The notes: generated from the letters alone by a model not told the origin. Positions 19,730-31,420 are shown, numbered from the stretch's first letter. The stretch is DNA of 39,078 nucleotides from Thermomucor indicae-seudaticae (GCA_000787465.1 JSYX01000189.1:1-39078), one strand, 5' to 3'. Program-made: numbers and translations.

Positions 19730-21921
19730 TTCGGAAGGATCGGTGAGGGGAGTTTGCTGCTGAACGAGAGAAAAGATTGAATAAGCAAGCTAAAGATGTG
19801 ATGTGTGTTTAAACGAGGGAGAACAGCAACAGGATCAAGAAGAAATGTTACCTTTCTCTTTCTGTTTGAAGTTCCTCTCGGTTTTGCGCTGGTCTAAAAA
19901 AACTTTGTTTCGAAAGAAGAAAGAAAGAAAAGGAGCGCTAAGAAGGGGGGCACGAAAAAGGATTGCTGAAAAAAAAAGAGGCTCTCTGGAGAGGGTGTTT
20001 GTGCAGCAAAAGAGCCTAGTAGGAGTTTAAAAAGAGTACAACCAAAAGGCACCACATTACAGGGGCCGCCGCGATTGGGTAACCGTAAAAAATGAATGCA
20101 GGACAAGAATTATTATGGTTCTATTTTCGTGCCATCATCTTGTATCAGACAGAATCCCATTCTATAGACCTCGGTAAAAAAGAACAACAGCGTTATTGTA
20201 GTCAGAGTATGGATAACTGCTTGATGATGTTTTTTCTCGTCTTTCTGTGCGGTTCAATTTCCGCCTCATTAGCCTCTTTTCACCATTTTGGTACGAGGCT
20301 GGCGAGATATGATTCATTATAACCATGTCGATCCATTTTTGAAACATCATCCGAAAGGTTTGTATACGTTTCTGGAACATTTGTCCTGGATCATTTACCA
20401 CGTGCTCCGTTGCCTCACTCAATGTTTACGTTTGTTTTCCTTGAAATGATGCGCACATCCATGCACTTTTTTTTGTTCTTTACTCTGAAGTTACACCAAA
20501 TTATCAGGGTTGCCAAGAATAGAAATTTAGTACAATTGGGAAGATTCCGGCGAAGGATGGAAAGCTCCCAAAAAAAAATAAGGGACCAATCCATATTGTT
20601 CCAGGTTACGTATGACTTTTCTAACTCCATCCATCCTCGATTACGGATAAACGCCAATTTCTGATGATACATGTATACATATTATTATTATCAAGATATA
20701 CCCTCAAACGGGAACCAGGAAAGAAAAGCTGGTGTAACGCTTGGCAACAAAAATGTGGGTCAATTCCTGTCTGCCAAGGTTGCCGCGGTTCCAAGACCTA
20801 CAAGGGCCTAGAATGATGTGGAAGAAGTAGTTGAGGATGATGAGGCTTTGGTTCGGGGAAAGCGGAACTTTGGCAATAATAGAACTTTTTTTGGGTCACC
20901 CATGCTCGGGGTCTGGCCAAAGTTCTACATGATAGTGGCGCTCGTGTGGCGAGAGAACGGGGGACACTGTTACACCTTCTCGTCATGGTGAAATTGAAAC
21001 ACATTACACGCGATCTTGCCATGAATTACCATAACAACGGTTCTCTTCTCCTGGTTACCCGGCCCTGAATATGTCTTAAAAATTCTGCTATCCCGGAAAC
21101 AAAGAAAACTCTCATCATACCGTAAATCCCGTTAAACGCCAAGGTCTTGCAGGCAAGCAATGAAGACTTTCCATGACGGTGTTGATGAGACCACAGAATC
21201 CTTTAAACTATATTCCGGTGCATTAGGAGCCTTATTTGCGTACTTTGATTGATCCTTGGTGCTGTCTTTTAATTGAACGCTTTAGTCACCATCCAGCTTA
21301 TTTCGTCCGTAACCTTCGCTGACGGACAGCATTCGAGCCTCCGCCCGAGCATTCAGTGAGTAAGCGTTCAAGACAAGCAAATCCCCATGAACAAACCCAC
21401 GAGAAAGACACTGTATGTTGTAGAAAAACAAATATAATTGCAGAATTCGTACCGTGATCATGCTTGCATACGGAAGTTGTTCCTTATTCAGGCACATCCC
21501 TGTTTAGCTGCATGTCATGCATGTATGCGTCAGTTCTACAAACAGATCCTGGAGACTAACGAATGGTCACCATCAGTATATTACCTGGTTTTACGAGTCT
21601 CTTGAAACCGAGCATTCCAGCAATATGTACGTACGTGGATATTCCCAAGGGTTCACGTTGCAGAACTTGCCCGTTCGCTTTGCCCGGACGGATATTGGAA
21701 ATCATTCCCTTTGCTGATATAATGCGCACAATTGGACCGTAAGCTGACTATACTTGTAGCGAATCTCCCCAGGTTACTGTTGACTGTCAAATAGCATAAT
21801 TAATTGCTAACAAGCTAGCATTGTGGCTACGGACGTTTTTCGGTGCGTCTGTTCCTCCTCGTAGGCATTTCAGACACAGCCAAAGTGGTCTTGTCTGTGA
21901 TCGTTTGACGCATAATTAACC
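19730..21921. other. divergent 2.2-kb intergenic region
   Basis: Lies between the start codons of the minus-strand pepsin-like gene and plus-strand AOS1, so both promoters should be here. 19900-20030 is purine-rich. Short readable frames occur, for example about 20816-20996 plus (with VVEDDEALVRGKRNFGNN) and a 30-codon frame from an ATG near 21161, but neither has a family signal or splice support. No repeat or RNA gene was recognised. Confidence 0.4.
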
Positions 21922-23393
21922 ATGACCGATTCGCTCGATATTTCTCAAGGTTGGCGATATTCTGGTGCTACGGGTCTTTCAAACGTGACTCAACGCAAGT
22001 TTCAGATGAGGTCGCCATTTACGATCGGCAAATCAGACTTTGGGGCATCGACGCTCAGCAAAGGTCCATTGCCTAGGTGCTCGAACTCTCGACCCAGATC
22101 TAACGAACGCCCCCGATCTCTATATATAGGATTCGTGCTGCTCATGTCCTTTTGGTAGGCATGCGTGCACTGGGTAATGAAGTGTGCAAGAACATTGCCC
22201 TTGCAGGTGTTGGCAAAATCACAATACTTGACCACGAGACCGTTCAAGAGCAAGACCTAGGCGCACACTTCTTTCTTACAGAAAACGACATCGGAAAGAA
22301 CGTGCGTTCAGCAAACTCCATGTTATTTCGTTTTGGCTGACTCTATTTCTTAGCGTGCGTCTGCTGCTGCAGTGGCTGTACACGCGTTGAATCCGCGTGT
22401 TCAAGTCATTGTGGATCAGGAACGCATGGCCGACAAACCCGACGAATTTTTTGATTCTTTTGATATCGTGTGCTTTATGCATCAAGATCTCGATACTCTG
22501 GTACGGTTAGGCTAGGCTATTCAACCTCTTCCTTTCATGGTTCCTGGATTGCTTACACCCGATATAGTTGAGAGCGGATGCATTACGAAGAAAGGTTGGA
22601 AAACCGTTCTATGCAGCAGACGCTTTTGGATGGTTTGGATACATCTTTTGCGATTTGTCACGACACATGTATATCGAGTACGTACAATCAGACACAGGCC
22701 ATGCGTTCAACCCCGTTAAACAGTCTTTAGAGAAAAGAAAACACTTCCTCCGGGTGCCAAGTCCAGTGACGAACCTGTCGTTACACGCTCACCAAAGGTT
22801 GAAGAATATATTAGCTTGGAGGAATCCCTAAAAAGGGACTGGTCTGGCATGGCGCCACGAACTCTGAAGAAACGGATATCTGCCGTTGCTTTCTTGGTCC
22901 AAGGTACTTGAAACTTTGCTTTGCTTTCCTTTGTATGATTTGGGTAGCTTATAATATTTGTCGCAGTGCTGTTCCAGTTCCAGCATGAGTACAAGCGATC
23001 TCCTTCAGAAGCCGATATACCTTTGCTTCTCGAACGGAAAGCAGTTTATTTACAACAGATCGGCATATCTGATACTACTGTATTGGATGACGCTCTTGTA
23101 AAGTGAGTGAAACAAAGCATGGATGAGTGACCACCTGCTAACAGCATAGTTTTCGGCTTGAACCAGAGATCTTGGACATTTACTAGATACTGAAATGGCG
23201 CCAGTGGCAGCCATTGTTGGTGGCGTTCTTGCTCAAGAGATGATCAAAGTACTTTCAACCAAAGGGTCGCCGGTACAAAACTGGTTCTTTTACAACGGCT
23301 TAGATGGTAAGGGTCACCCTACATGTACAATACTGCTAGTTGTTTATGAGAATCGTCCGTGTTTTAGGCTCCGGCCTTATCCACAAGATATAA
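21922..23393 (+). CDS. AOS1: SUMO-activating enzyme subunit 1 (Aos1/SAE1)
   Basis: Smaller half of the SUMO E1 enzyme. With Uba2 it adenylates SUMO and passes it to the Uba2 cysteine in the nucleus; Aos1 itself has no catalytic Cys. Exons 21922-21949, 22006-22063, 22130-22301, 22354-22500, 22568-22677, 22731-22903, 22967-23102, 23167-23306, 23368-23393; all phases agree, 329 aa against 346 in human SAE1. The start of the ThiF/E1 fold is clear: YDRQIRLWGIDAQQRIRAA, then VGMRALGNEVCKNIALAGVG (family: LxGLxGLGAEIAKNLILAGV) and ILDHETVQEQDLGAHFF. FGYIFCDLSRHMYIEE follows, and near the end MAPVAAIVGGVLAQEMIKVL and NWFFYNGLDGSGLIHKI. The first two exons are only 28 and 58 nt, so a plain frame search misses the N-terminus. 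The stop is 256 bp from the stop of the convergent aspartate kinase gene. Confidence 0.93.
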
Positions 23394-23649
23394 AGACAAA
23401 GGGGTATGTAAAGATGGCGGTAGTCTTAATCACTAGCCCGTGTCCCTTATACTTCTTTTGACGCATACCATTCCCGCAATATATACATGAAAACATTCTT
23501 CAGAGGTATCAAAACAGGAGAGTTTACTTTTTACTTACAAAACACAAATCTAATAATGATGTTGCTGTGGTTATTTCTCTTTGCAACATGGTACAATTAA
23601 TGTAAATGTATAATAGGAGGTGTCGTTCTATAGGGGGGAGGGAATACTT

Positions 23650-25512
23650 TTACGGCGTACCGAGGGACAATAAACCTTGGTGGATGGCTTGCATGGCTGG
23701 TAAAGCTTTCTCTTTACGTACAACACAGGAAATGCTGATTTCAGATGCACCTTGCGAAATGATTTCAATGCTGACACCAGCACTCGCTAAGGCGGTGAAC
23801 ATTTTGCCGGCAGTACCGACTGTATTCTTCATGTGCTTTCCGACAAGTGAAATGATGGCCATATTTGGAGTATAGTCCACCTAGCAGAAGACAATTTCAA
23901 TAAGTGGATCCATTTTCTGCACTGATCAGTCAAACCTACAGTTCCAAGAGATCTTAATTTTGCAATGGCTTTATCCAGGTTGCTCTGGGGAATATCTGCA
24001 CTCAGCGCCATCGAGACATGTACTTCCGAAGTCGAGATCAAATCGACGATGATGCCATGCTCGTCGAGGGTCGCAAAGATTTTCGCCAAGAAACCGTGGC
24101 TCACGTTTTTTCGATTAGAGTGGACGTTAATGACACAGATATTATCTTTGATGGTGACTGCAGTGGGAGCCTTTTGAGGTTGAGTACCGTTCGTTGTTAC
24201 GACGGCAGTAGTAGGCTTTCCCTGTTGTTGTCGTTCGGGGAAAATGAGAGTGCCTGGTCCAGCAGGATTTTCTACGTTTTTGATGCGGATAGGAATTTCT
24301 GCTCGGATAACTTGCTCCATGGTGAACGGGTGAATGACTTCTGAGCCATAATATGTCAGTTCGGCGGCTTCTTCGGGTGAAATAAGCGGTAATAGCCGGG
24401 CACTGCTAACTTTTCGGGGATCGGCAGTAAAGACACCATCGACTTCTTTCCAGATCTGTAATTCGTCGGCTCCCAGGCCAACTGCAACCAGGGCCGCGCA
24501 CAAGTCAGTGTAGCCGCGACCAATGGTATCCAGTAAGCTTCCCGGTACGTTGCCGAAAAATCCTGATTGATTTCATGTGTGTCAGGGCATCAAGCACTCT
24601 TCCTTTTTTCTGTGCAGCCGGGGGGGGGGGAGCAAATCCTACCAGTCAGGACAGGAACTTTGTCTCCACATTCACGGACTATCTTGCCCATTTGTTCAGA
24701 CAAGTAATCATAGAAATCTTGATTCAGAGTGGTGAATTCGCGGTCAATGATATTGCTTAGAACTACAAGCTGACTATCGATGCCCTGGCATAAAAAGGGA
24801 ACATATAAGACACAGACCAAGATGACAGAGCTCCCCATTCTTTAGTCTTACCCTATCTTTTAATACGGCAGCTACCATCGTACATGATAACAGTTCGCCC
24901 ATGCCGACAAGTATATCGCGTGACCGGGGTGAGATTTCGTCAATGATCTAACTAAAGTGTTTAATCACCATATCGCATGAAAAAGTTACCATAACACGTC
25001 CTACCTCTGCAGCTTGCAAAAATGAGCGTAATTTACGACACTCCTTTTCAATTTGAGCTTCAAGCTGAGCAAGGATCTCGGAATCCTTGACAAGAGCTCT
25101 GGCGGCACCCAAGTGATCGTCCCTGATCTCATCGACTATTTCAAAATGCTTTTTGGATCCTTCCGTCAACGCTTCTTTGGCCGCTCGAAGTAAGCTGTTA
25201 TTTCATGTCATTATCAGTATCAAGGAACCGAGTAAAGAAGCAACATATGTGTTACCGATTGGTAGTTCCTGTTTCCTTAGTCTCACCACTCCTTGCAGAA
25301 CAAACGACAGCAACCCGATTTGTATTCATAAAAGACCTTTTGTTGTGTATGGGTCCCTTCAGTCTCTTTGAACTTTTATTATCCACAGTAACAAACTCTT
25401 ACGGAATGATATTTGAAGCGATCTCGTCTTGAAACTTGCCGACACTTGTTCCTCCGTATTTCTGTACGACCCACGGGAGGTCCTTTGCATTTTGTCGAAG
25501 CGATGTGGGCAT
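23650..25512 (-). CDS. HOM3: aspartate kinase (Hom3 type)
   Basis: First step of the aspartate route: phosphorylates L-aspartate to 4-phospho-aspartate for threonine, methionine and homoserine synthesis in the cytosol. Fungal Hom3 is feedback-inhibited by threonine. Exons (minus): 25512-25403, 25336-25256, 25194-25005, 24947-24852, 24784-24643, 24562-23940, 23880-23650; phases agree, 490 aa (yeast 527). The N-terminus has the family signature VQKYGGTSVGKF, then VAVVCSARSGETK, and later TIGRGYTDLCAALVA, ELQIWKEVDGVFTADPRK and ELTYYGSEVIHPFTMEQVI. Two C-terminal ACT domains follow: INVHSNRKNVSHGF to STSEVHVSMAL, and ISLVGKHMKNTVG to ISQGASEISISCVV. The start at 25512 matches the usual short lead before the signature; a longer open frame reaches 25641. 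It shares a 403-bp divergent promoter region with PUS1. Intron 5 carries an 11-base poly-C tract (coding strand). Confidence 0.95.
24620..24630. repeat. G11/C11 homopolymer inside a HOM3 intron
   Basis: Eleven consecutive G on the plus strand, i.e. eleven C on the HOM3 coding strand, shortly after the donor of intron 5. It is prone to length variation and sequencing error but, being intronic, does not affect the frame. Confidence 0.95.
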
Positions 25513-25915
25513 TAAGTTTTCGTAATGTATATACACTCGGAACCGGCAAAGAGAAAAGGGAAAAGTTCGCAAACCCTTATCCAGATAAGGTGGAATAAAA
25601 GTCACGACGAATGAATCATATCGCTGATGATCTGTTGTCACACAGAAAACTCAGATCCAAACTTCAGGCACAGACCATGCAGATGCTCCCCCGTTTGGAT
25701 ACAGAAAAAGCCACTTCTTTCCCCAGTCGACAAGGAATCCCCGGTTATTGCATACTCTATGGGAATGGCTTGTATTTGCTTGCCACGCGACTATATATAC
25801 ACGTAGGTAGTGTGCACTGGATAAATATATATAGTTCTATGCATTCAGCTAGCTTCGAGGTCTCTGTGGCTCATTTCATTGGGCGGAGAAATCTTTTTCT
25901 TCCTTTCCGTTCGGA
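25513..25915. promoter_or_regulatory. shared divergent promoter region HOM3-PUS1
   Basis: Separates the start codons of the minus-strand aspartate kinase and the plus-strand pseudouridine synthase. TATA-like AT runs occur near 25793-25800 and 25824-25831. I see no clear general-control (TGACTC) site. The 104-codon frame crossing it (25611-25925) has no family signal. Confidence 0.4.
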
Positions 25916-27703
25916 ATGGTGTTGAATTGCAGTAAAGAAATGAGTCGTCTGTTACATGTCTATGGATATCGCAACCTGTTGAAGCATGCACGCAATGGAT
26001 GGTGCATAAATGGTTGCACTGCCACTCTGCAATCATTAAGACAAATGTCGCACAATGTCAAAGAGCGGCATGAAGATTACATTAACCGATTGAAGTGGGT
26101 TGACGAACCCCGTGTAAAGAGTTCGGTGTCTGAGGAACCGCGGTTACCAAAGAGAAAAGTCGCATTATTTATTGGGTTCAATGGTACTGGTTACCAAGGC
26201 ATGCAATTGTAAATGTCTCTGTTATTGTTCTTCTTTTGCGCGACCGACGTCCTAAGTAATTACTTACCGTGCCTTGCAGCAATCCCGGCAACACGTCTAT
26301 TGAAATGGACTTGTTCAATGCGCTGTGCAAAGCAGGTGCTGTTTCCAAACTAAACTCTGTCGATCCAAAAAAGGTATATTATGTCACATGGGCGCCTTCA
26401 GGCAACCTAAATTCATGCGCATATTATGTCAGGTTCAGCTTCGGCGAGCTGCCAGAACGGACAAGGGCGTTCATGCAGCAGGCAACTTGGTATCTCTGAA
26501 AATGATTATCGAAGATCCTGATATTGTTGCGAAGGTCAACTCTTACTTGCCAGAGCAAATACGTGTCTGGGGTTAAGTAAAAGTGACTCATTCTCCCTAG
26601 CTTCTGTATCTCATATAAGAATAAAACAGGATACGTACCTGTCACCAAATCCTTCGAAGCCAAGAGATCTTGCGATTCGCGAATTTACGAGTATCTCTTA
26701 CCAACCTACACTCTGTTACCTCCCTCGCCACCCAAGCCAACTAAGCAGACACCAGACTCGGAACGTGATCTGCCTCTTACTAACCCGTTTGATCCTCGTA
26801 CATCACTCTATATCTCCCGCAGCACACCCGACGAACTGGCAAAGAAATATGCCTTCCGGATTGATTCAGCTACCTATGAACGGTTTTGTGAGGCAGTCCA
26901 GCTATTCCGTGGAACGCACAACTTCCACAATTATACCGTTCGTAGGGACTATGAAGATCCTAGTTGCAAACGATACATCATGAACACCGACGTGAGTAGA
27001 GAAAGTGAGACAGAAAAAAAGGGAAGGATCTGATCGGGGAAGAGTTATACAGGTGAGCAAACCGATGCACGTCGATGGCGTTGAGTGGTTAAGCGTCAAG
27101 ATCCATGGTCAGTCCTTCATGTTGCATCAGATTCGTAAAATGATGTGTAAGTAGTAAAAGGTCATCTCCTTTGGGATGGAGGATGTAATTCCTTAAAACA
27201 CATAGCGATGGCCATGCTTGTGACTCGAAGCAACACGCCATTGTCCATTATCCCAAAGTCGTTTGGGCCTACCAGGATCCTGATTCCCAAAGCGCCTGCG
27301 GCTGGTCTTTTGCTACAGAAGCCTGTCTTTGGTCGTTATAATCGAGAGATCAGTGGTCGTCCAGATCGTGAACCTATTGACTTTGATAAGTATAGCGTAA
27401 GTTGGCTTCTCATAGAAGAGGCGGATTGTAGTTATTCACATGGTCGTGAGTGTAGGATACTATAGAAGACTTTAAGAATCGCTGGATATACCCAAAGATA
27501 TTTGAATTGGACAGAACGGAACAGACGTATGTACACAGAGTCTCACGCTCCCTCTCTTTTGATTTACTAAGAATATCACCTCATTTAGGTTCGACAACTT
27601 TATGCTGCGAGTTGACTCGCAAGTTAGTCCAGTGTTTAGTTATCTGAATCCCGACGGTGATATTCCAGAGGAAGCCGTTTTTACCAATAAATATGACATG
27701 TGA
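25916..27703 (+). CDS. PUS1: tRNA pseudouridine synthase, TruA/Pus1 family
   Basis: Converts uridines to pseudouridine in tRNAs and, in the Pus1 group, other RNAs. Exons 25916-26208, 26280-26373, 26433-26571, 26630-26991, 27053-27146, 27206-27394, 27466-27526, 27589-27703 give 448 aa. Motifs: [16 protein letters not shown], the catalytic [14 protein letters not shown] with its Asp, [24 protein letters not shown] and [15 protein letters not shown]; MLxQIRxM is the family's second signature. Three starts are possible: 25916 and 25940, giving a basic, mitochondrial-looking leader, or 26045 (MSHNVKER) for a nuclear/cytosolic form, as two forms are known for human PUS1. Oddity: at the sixth intron the good GTAAGT donor (27397) breaks the frame to the conserved [11 protein letters not shown] block. 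The frame fits only with a GC donor two bases upstream (intron 27395-27465), as used here, or with an indel. Confidence 0.87.
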
Positions 27704-27791
27704 ATGCAATAACATCGTGGTACTATGGGCATCAGTGTGGGGCAAGTCGGGAAATTTGTGTCGGTTTACCGCGAGCATTTGTACAACGCAA

Positions 27792-29208
27792 ATGCGGGGG
27801 AAAAATGCGGGTCGTTTCTCTGTTAATGGTACCTGTCTTTTTCTTCTTCGTCTTCCTCTTTCTTACGTAATGTGGCGATCTGTTGCAGAGAAATCACTTG
27901 CAGACATTGAAAACCTGGTCCACGCCGTTGCTGGTCTTGCTCATGTCGAAAAGCTTACCTTGGAATCCCGTACCAAGGTCCATAAACTCCAGACAGTTAA
28001 AGGGCCTTTTGACAAGGAACTGTCCGAGGCCAAAGCAAAACTGTAAGAACTCCTTGCTTGCGTCGTTCCCAAAAACATATGGATGATCTTATTCTTTTTC
28101 GGTGAGAAATAATAGTGAAATGTGGCAAAATGATCTGAAGAACCTCGAGTCTTGGACACTGCATTGGTTTTTGCACTGGGTTACTGTAAGCAATTAAAGT
28201 GATATGGACCAAAAGCAAGATAGCTGAACAATCTCTCCAACGGTAAAAGTGTGAAGTAGCTGCTGAAAAGGCACGGTGCGCCAAAGGGATCAAGAAATCG
28301 GAAGAGCTTGTTGCCGAAGCGCAAAAGAAAGTGGATGCAGTCGAAGAGGACATCCGAAACATCGAAGTCCCCGTAAGTTAGCACCGTGCATGCCTTTTCT
28401 TGACTACTCACATTATAATCATTACAAAAAGAACGAAAAGAATGCAATTGATTACCGCTCTTTGCAAAACTATCGCGACGAACTGACTCTGCTGCTGGAC
28501 AGCGTAAGCGGAAGAAAGATCTGGGCTGGAGGACAAATAGAGAGATACTCATGCACAGACTATATGTATTAGGTATTCGTAGAAGGAGATTTCCCGACTG
28601 AAAAGGAACTCAGGCAACAAAAGACTGGACTACAAGAACGCCTGAACAAGGTACACGCTGTATATATCACAAGAACAATGACAGCTAGATAATGATGCTC
28701 CCTTGTCTCCTCAGGTCAAGGAAGATGCAAAAAACATCGAAAAGGCTAAATCATTGCTTCAGAAAGCCGATCTTGCTCTGCTGGAAGCCATTGTCGATTT
28801 GCGTCAGTCGAATGATGACAAGAATATCGGCGAAGGCAGAGTCTACTTCCCACAGAGAGCATATGATGCTATCAAGGAAGCCCGTGAATTATGTCCCGAA
28901 CTGCCCGGGATCCCTGCACCTGAAAGGTAAAAAGTCTTGTTACTACATACATCTTCCAGGAATTCATGAGGTCACCAAATCACAGTTACGTCAATAAGCC
29001 AGATGACACGGGCGCTTATTACTCTCCCATGCAAAAATATCTTTGGGAAGTCCGGCATGGTCTTGCGAATTTGATAACATGGTGCGATGAGCAAAGTCTT
29101 GAGCATGTGGACCTTGAGGCTGAAGTAACCGCTGCACTGGGTGCAAAGATTGATGAATGGAATATGGAAAGACGTCGCTTGATCAAGGAAGTGATTTTGA
29201 GCAGTTAA
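27792..29208 (+). CDS. coiled-coil protein of unknown function
   Basis: Not recognised. Exons 27792-27828, 27889-28042, 28116-28185, 28250-28372, 28432-28503, 28573-28650, 28715-28926, 28986-29208; all phases agree and give 322 aa. Most of the chain is charged, helical and heptad-like (for example LVAEAQKKVDAVEEDIRNIE and KELRQQKTGLQERLNKVKED), with no signal peptide or membrane segment. A central Trp-rich bit (LESWTLHWFLHW) and a compact C-terminal block (YLWEVRHGLANLITWCDEQ, then EWNMERRRLIKEVIL) are probably the folded parts. AYDAIKEARELCPELPGIP may form a helical hairpin. It is the third exon's acceptor, an AAAG, that keeps the frame. The start lies 88 bp after the PUS1 stop; no other ATG nearby is in frame. 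A structural or scaffolding role is a guess only. Confidence 0.7.
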
Positions 29209-29543
29209 TATCTGTTTGTTCATTTATTTGTATGATTTTACACTTTGTAATGTTTGATCTGAACCTTTGTACGATTAATAGTCTGTATAAGTACCTCTCT
29301 TTCTCTCTTTTCTTCACGATGCGGGCTGCATGTTATGCTTTCTGTATGCACTTTTTGCCGAAACTTGTTCCATATTGCTGTGTGATGTATTACGACCCAT
29401 GACCCGTAAGTCGCCGCGATCCTCTTTTCATGTGACCCTGGAACGGACGAAATTATCGTCCATGCACTCTGCACAGGCTTAAAAGTACTGGGTTCTCCTG
29501 TCGGCGTTCTGGGTCACTCCTTCACATATCGTGTTTTCTCCCA
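29209..29543. other. tandem intergenic region before the NRAMP gene
   Basis: Carries the end of the coiled-coil gene and the promoter of the NRAMP gene. The frames here have no family signal. A CT-rich stretch at about 29295-29315 is visible; no clear metal-response element was recognised. Confidence 0.4.
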
Positions 29544-31420
29544 ATGAACGAAAACGACAGACTTTTGCCAAGTAGCAGCAGTTGCGAGACGATATATCAA
29601 TCGTGTGAAAGTCCATCGGGAGAGACTATCAATGAAGTCGCTGTTGATGTGAAGGATCAGGTAGAGACCGGATCGGCTACTGACATTCGTTACTTTTCAT
29701 GGTCGAAATTACTTCAGTACATGGGACCCGGTGAGCGTTTGTTATTATAATGGAGGAGCCGTGTGCGCATTGTGCTAACGCATTGCCAATTATAGGGTGG
29801 CTAATGTATTGGTTCAAGAAACAGAATCTCTAGTGTTCATATCCCACTAACGCAATGTTTATAATGAAAGGTCTATAGCTTATCTAGACCCAGGCAACCT
29901 TGAAAGTGATTTGCAATCGGGTGTGCTGGCAGGTTACAAGCTATTGTGGCTACTGTTTTGGGCCCATGCAGCTGGTAACAGAACCTTAAATAGATATAAA
30001 CAAATGCGCCAAATATCTCATCAAACAATTAAAGGCCTTGTCATTCAAATCCTTTCTGCACGACTCGGTGTGGTCACCGGCAAGCATCTAGCACAACTGA
30101 TCCGACAGAGTTATAGCCGACCCTTGTCAATCATCATTTGGGCCTTTTCGCAGCTCGCCATTATCGGCTCTGATATACAAGAAATCATCGGCACAGCCAT
30201 TGCGCTCAAGATATTCTTTGGCTTTTCGCTCTGGATTGGGGTCATGATCACGGCCACAGACACGTTTGTGTTCATGTTTTTACAGCAGTACGGTGTGCGC
30301 AAAATCGAGGCGTTCTTCATGACCCTGATTGGTATCATGATTGGATGCTTTTGGATCGAAATGATTGTGTCCCGTCCAAGCATTGCGAGTATCGTGCAGG
30401 GGATGGTGTTGCCGCAGATTCCGGAGCAGGCCGTGGTTCAAGCCGTTGGTACGATTGGAGCTGTGATTATGCCCCACAATTTATACCTGCATAGGTCTGT
30501 ATTCCATACAAAAAGATGAGTAAATGAGTGGATAACTGACAAATGATAATAATAACAGTGCGCTGGTTATGTCACGCAATCTTGGAGCGAATCCGTCCCA
30601 AGAAAAGATCAAAGAAGCCAATTTCTATTTCGCGGTCGAGTCGGGTCTGGCTTTGCTGACTTCTTATTTGATCAATATGGCTATTGTGGTCGCATTTGCT
30701 CAAGTGTTTTATAAGCCTGACGAGATCGTGACGAGTCTACCGGGGTTATACGACGCATCGAGTGTGCTTTCCAAAACGCTTGGAGAGTATGCAAAGTACT
30801 TGTGGGCGGCGGGACTGCTTGCTGCAGGCCAAAGTTCTACCATGACAGGAACCTTGGCAGGTCAATATGTACGTGTATATACAGAGAACCTCCGTGTTTA
30901 TTACGGTATTAATTTATTTAAGGTTGTTGAAGGATTCTTTGGTGCCATCTTTAGAAAGCAGTGGCATCGAGTGGCGATCACACGGATCATTGCGCTTGTA
31001 CCAAGCATGCTGGTAGCTGTGTTGGCAGTTGAACACTTTGATACCATGGGTGAAATTTTGAATGTCCTACAGAGGTAAAGAAACAGCGAAGAATTGCGGG
31101 GTAAATTATTACTCAAACAACGAATTAGCATGTGTCTTCCGATTGTGATTATTCCGATTCTTAAACTGACGTCGTCAGCAGAAATCATGACTTGTGCCTT
31201 CAAGACTAGGCTTTGGGGCGAATGCCTGAGTTGGCTTATCTCGATCATTGTCATGGGTTTCAACATGTACCTTTCTACCCTATATCTTGGCGACTACGCC
31301 TGGATCAGGATTATCTATATCGGCTTTGTTGCTTATCTGGCGTCTACACCTCTTCAAGTAAGCCCGACAAGTAATGCAGATGTCAAAGTTGGTGACACAC
31401 AGCTTCCATCGTCCGTGTGA
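29544..31420 (+). CDS. NRAMP (Smf-type) divalent metal transporter
   Basis: Proton-coupled importer of Mn2+, Fe2+ and related ions of the NRAMP/SLC11 family; yeast members are Smf1 (plasma membrane), Smf2 (vesicles) and Smf3 (vacuole). Exons 29544-29730, 29796-29805, 29871-29974, 30035-30494, 30559-30868, 30923-31074, 31129-31420; all phases agree, 504 aa. The second exon is only 10 nt; together with its neighbours it makes GPGWLMSIAYLDPGNLESD, the metal-binding DPGN motif of helix 1. The other metal site, MPHNLYLHSALVMSRN in helix 6, is also complete, as are GSDIQEIIG and LLAAGQSSTMTGTLAGQYV. The hydrophilic N-terminal 55 residues contain no PPxY motif. That fits control through a Bsd2-type adaptor, and a Bsd2-like gene lies 15.5 kb upstream. 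Intron 5 (54 nt) is in frame and stop-free, so retention would add 18 residues. Smf1, 2 or 3 cannot be told apart here. Confidence 0.94.

Noticed and set aside
20816..20996. Readable plus-strand frame with acidic start and aromatic stretch
   Set aside because: About 60 codons only, no recognised family, no start and no splice partners.
25611..25925. 104-codon plus-strand frame between HOM3 and PUS1
   Set aside because: Lies across the divergent promoter region, overlaps the PUS1 start and has no family signal.
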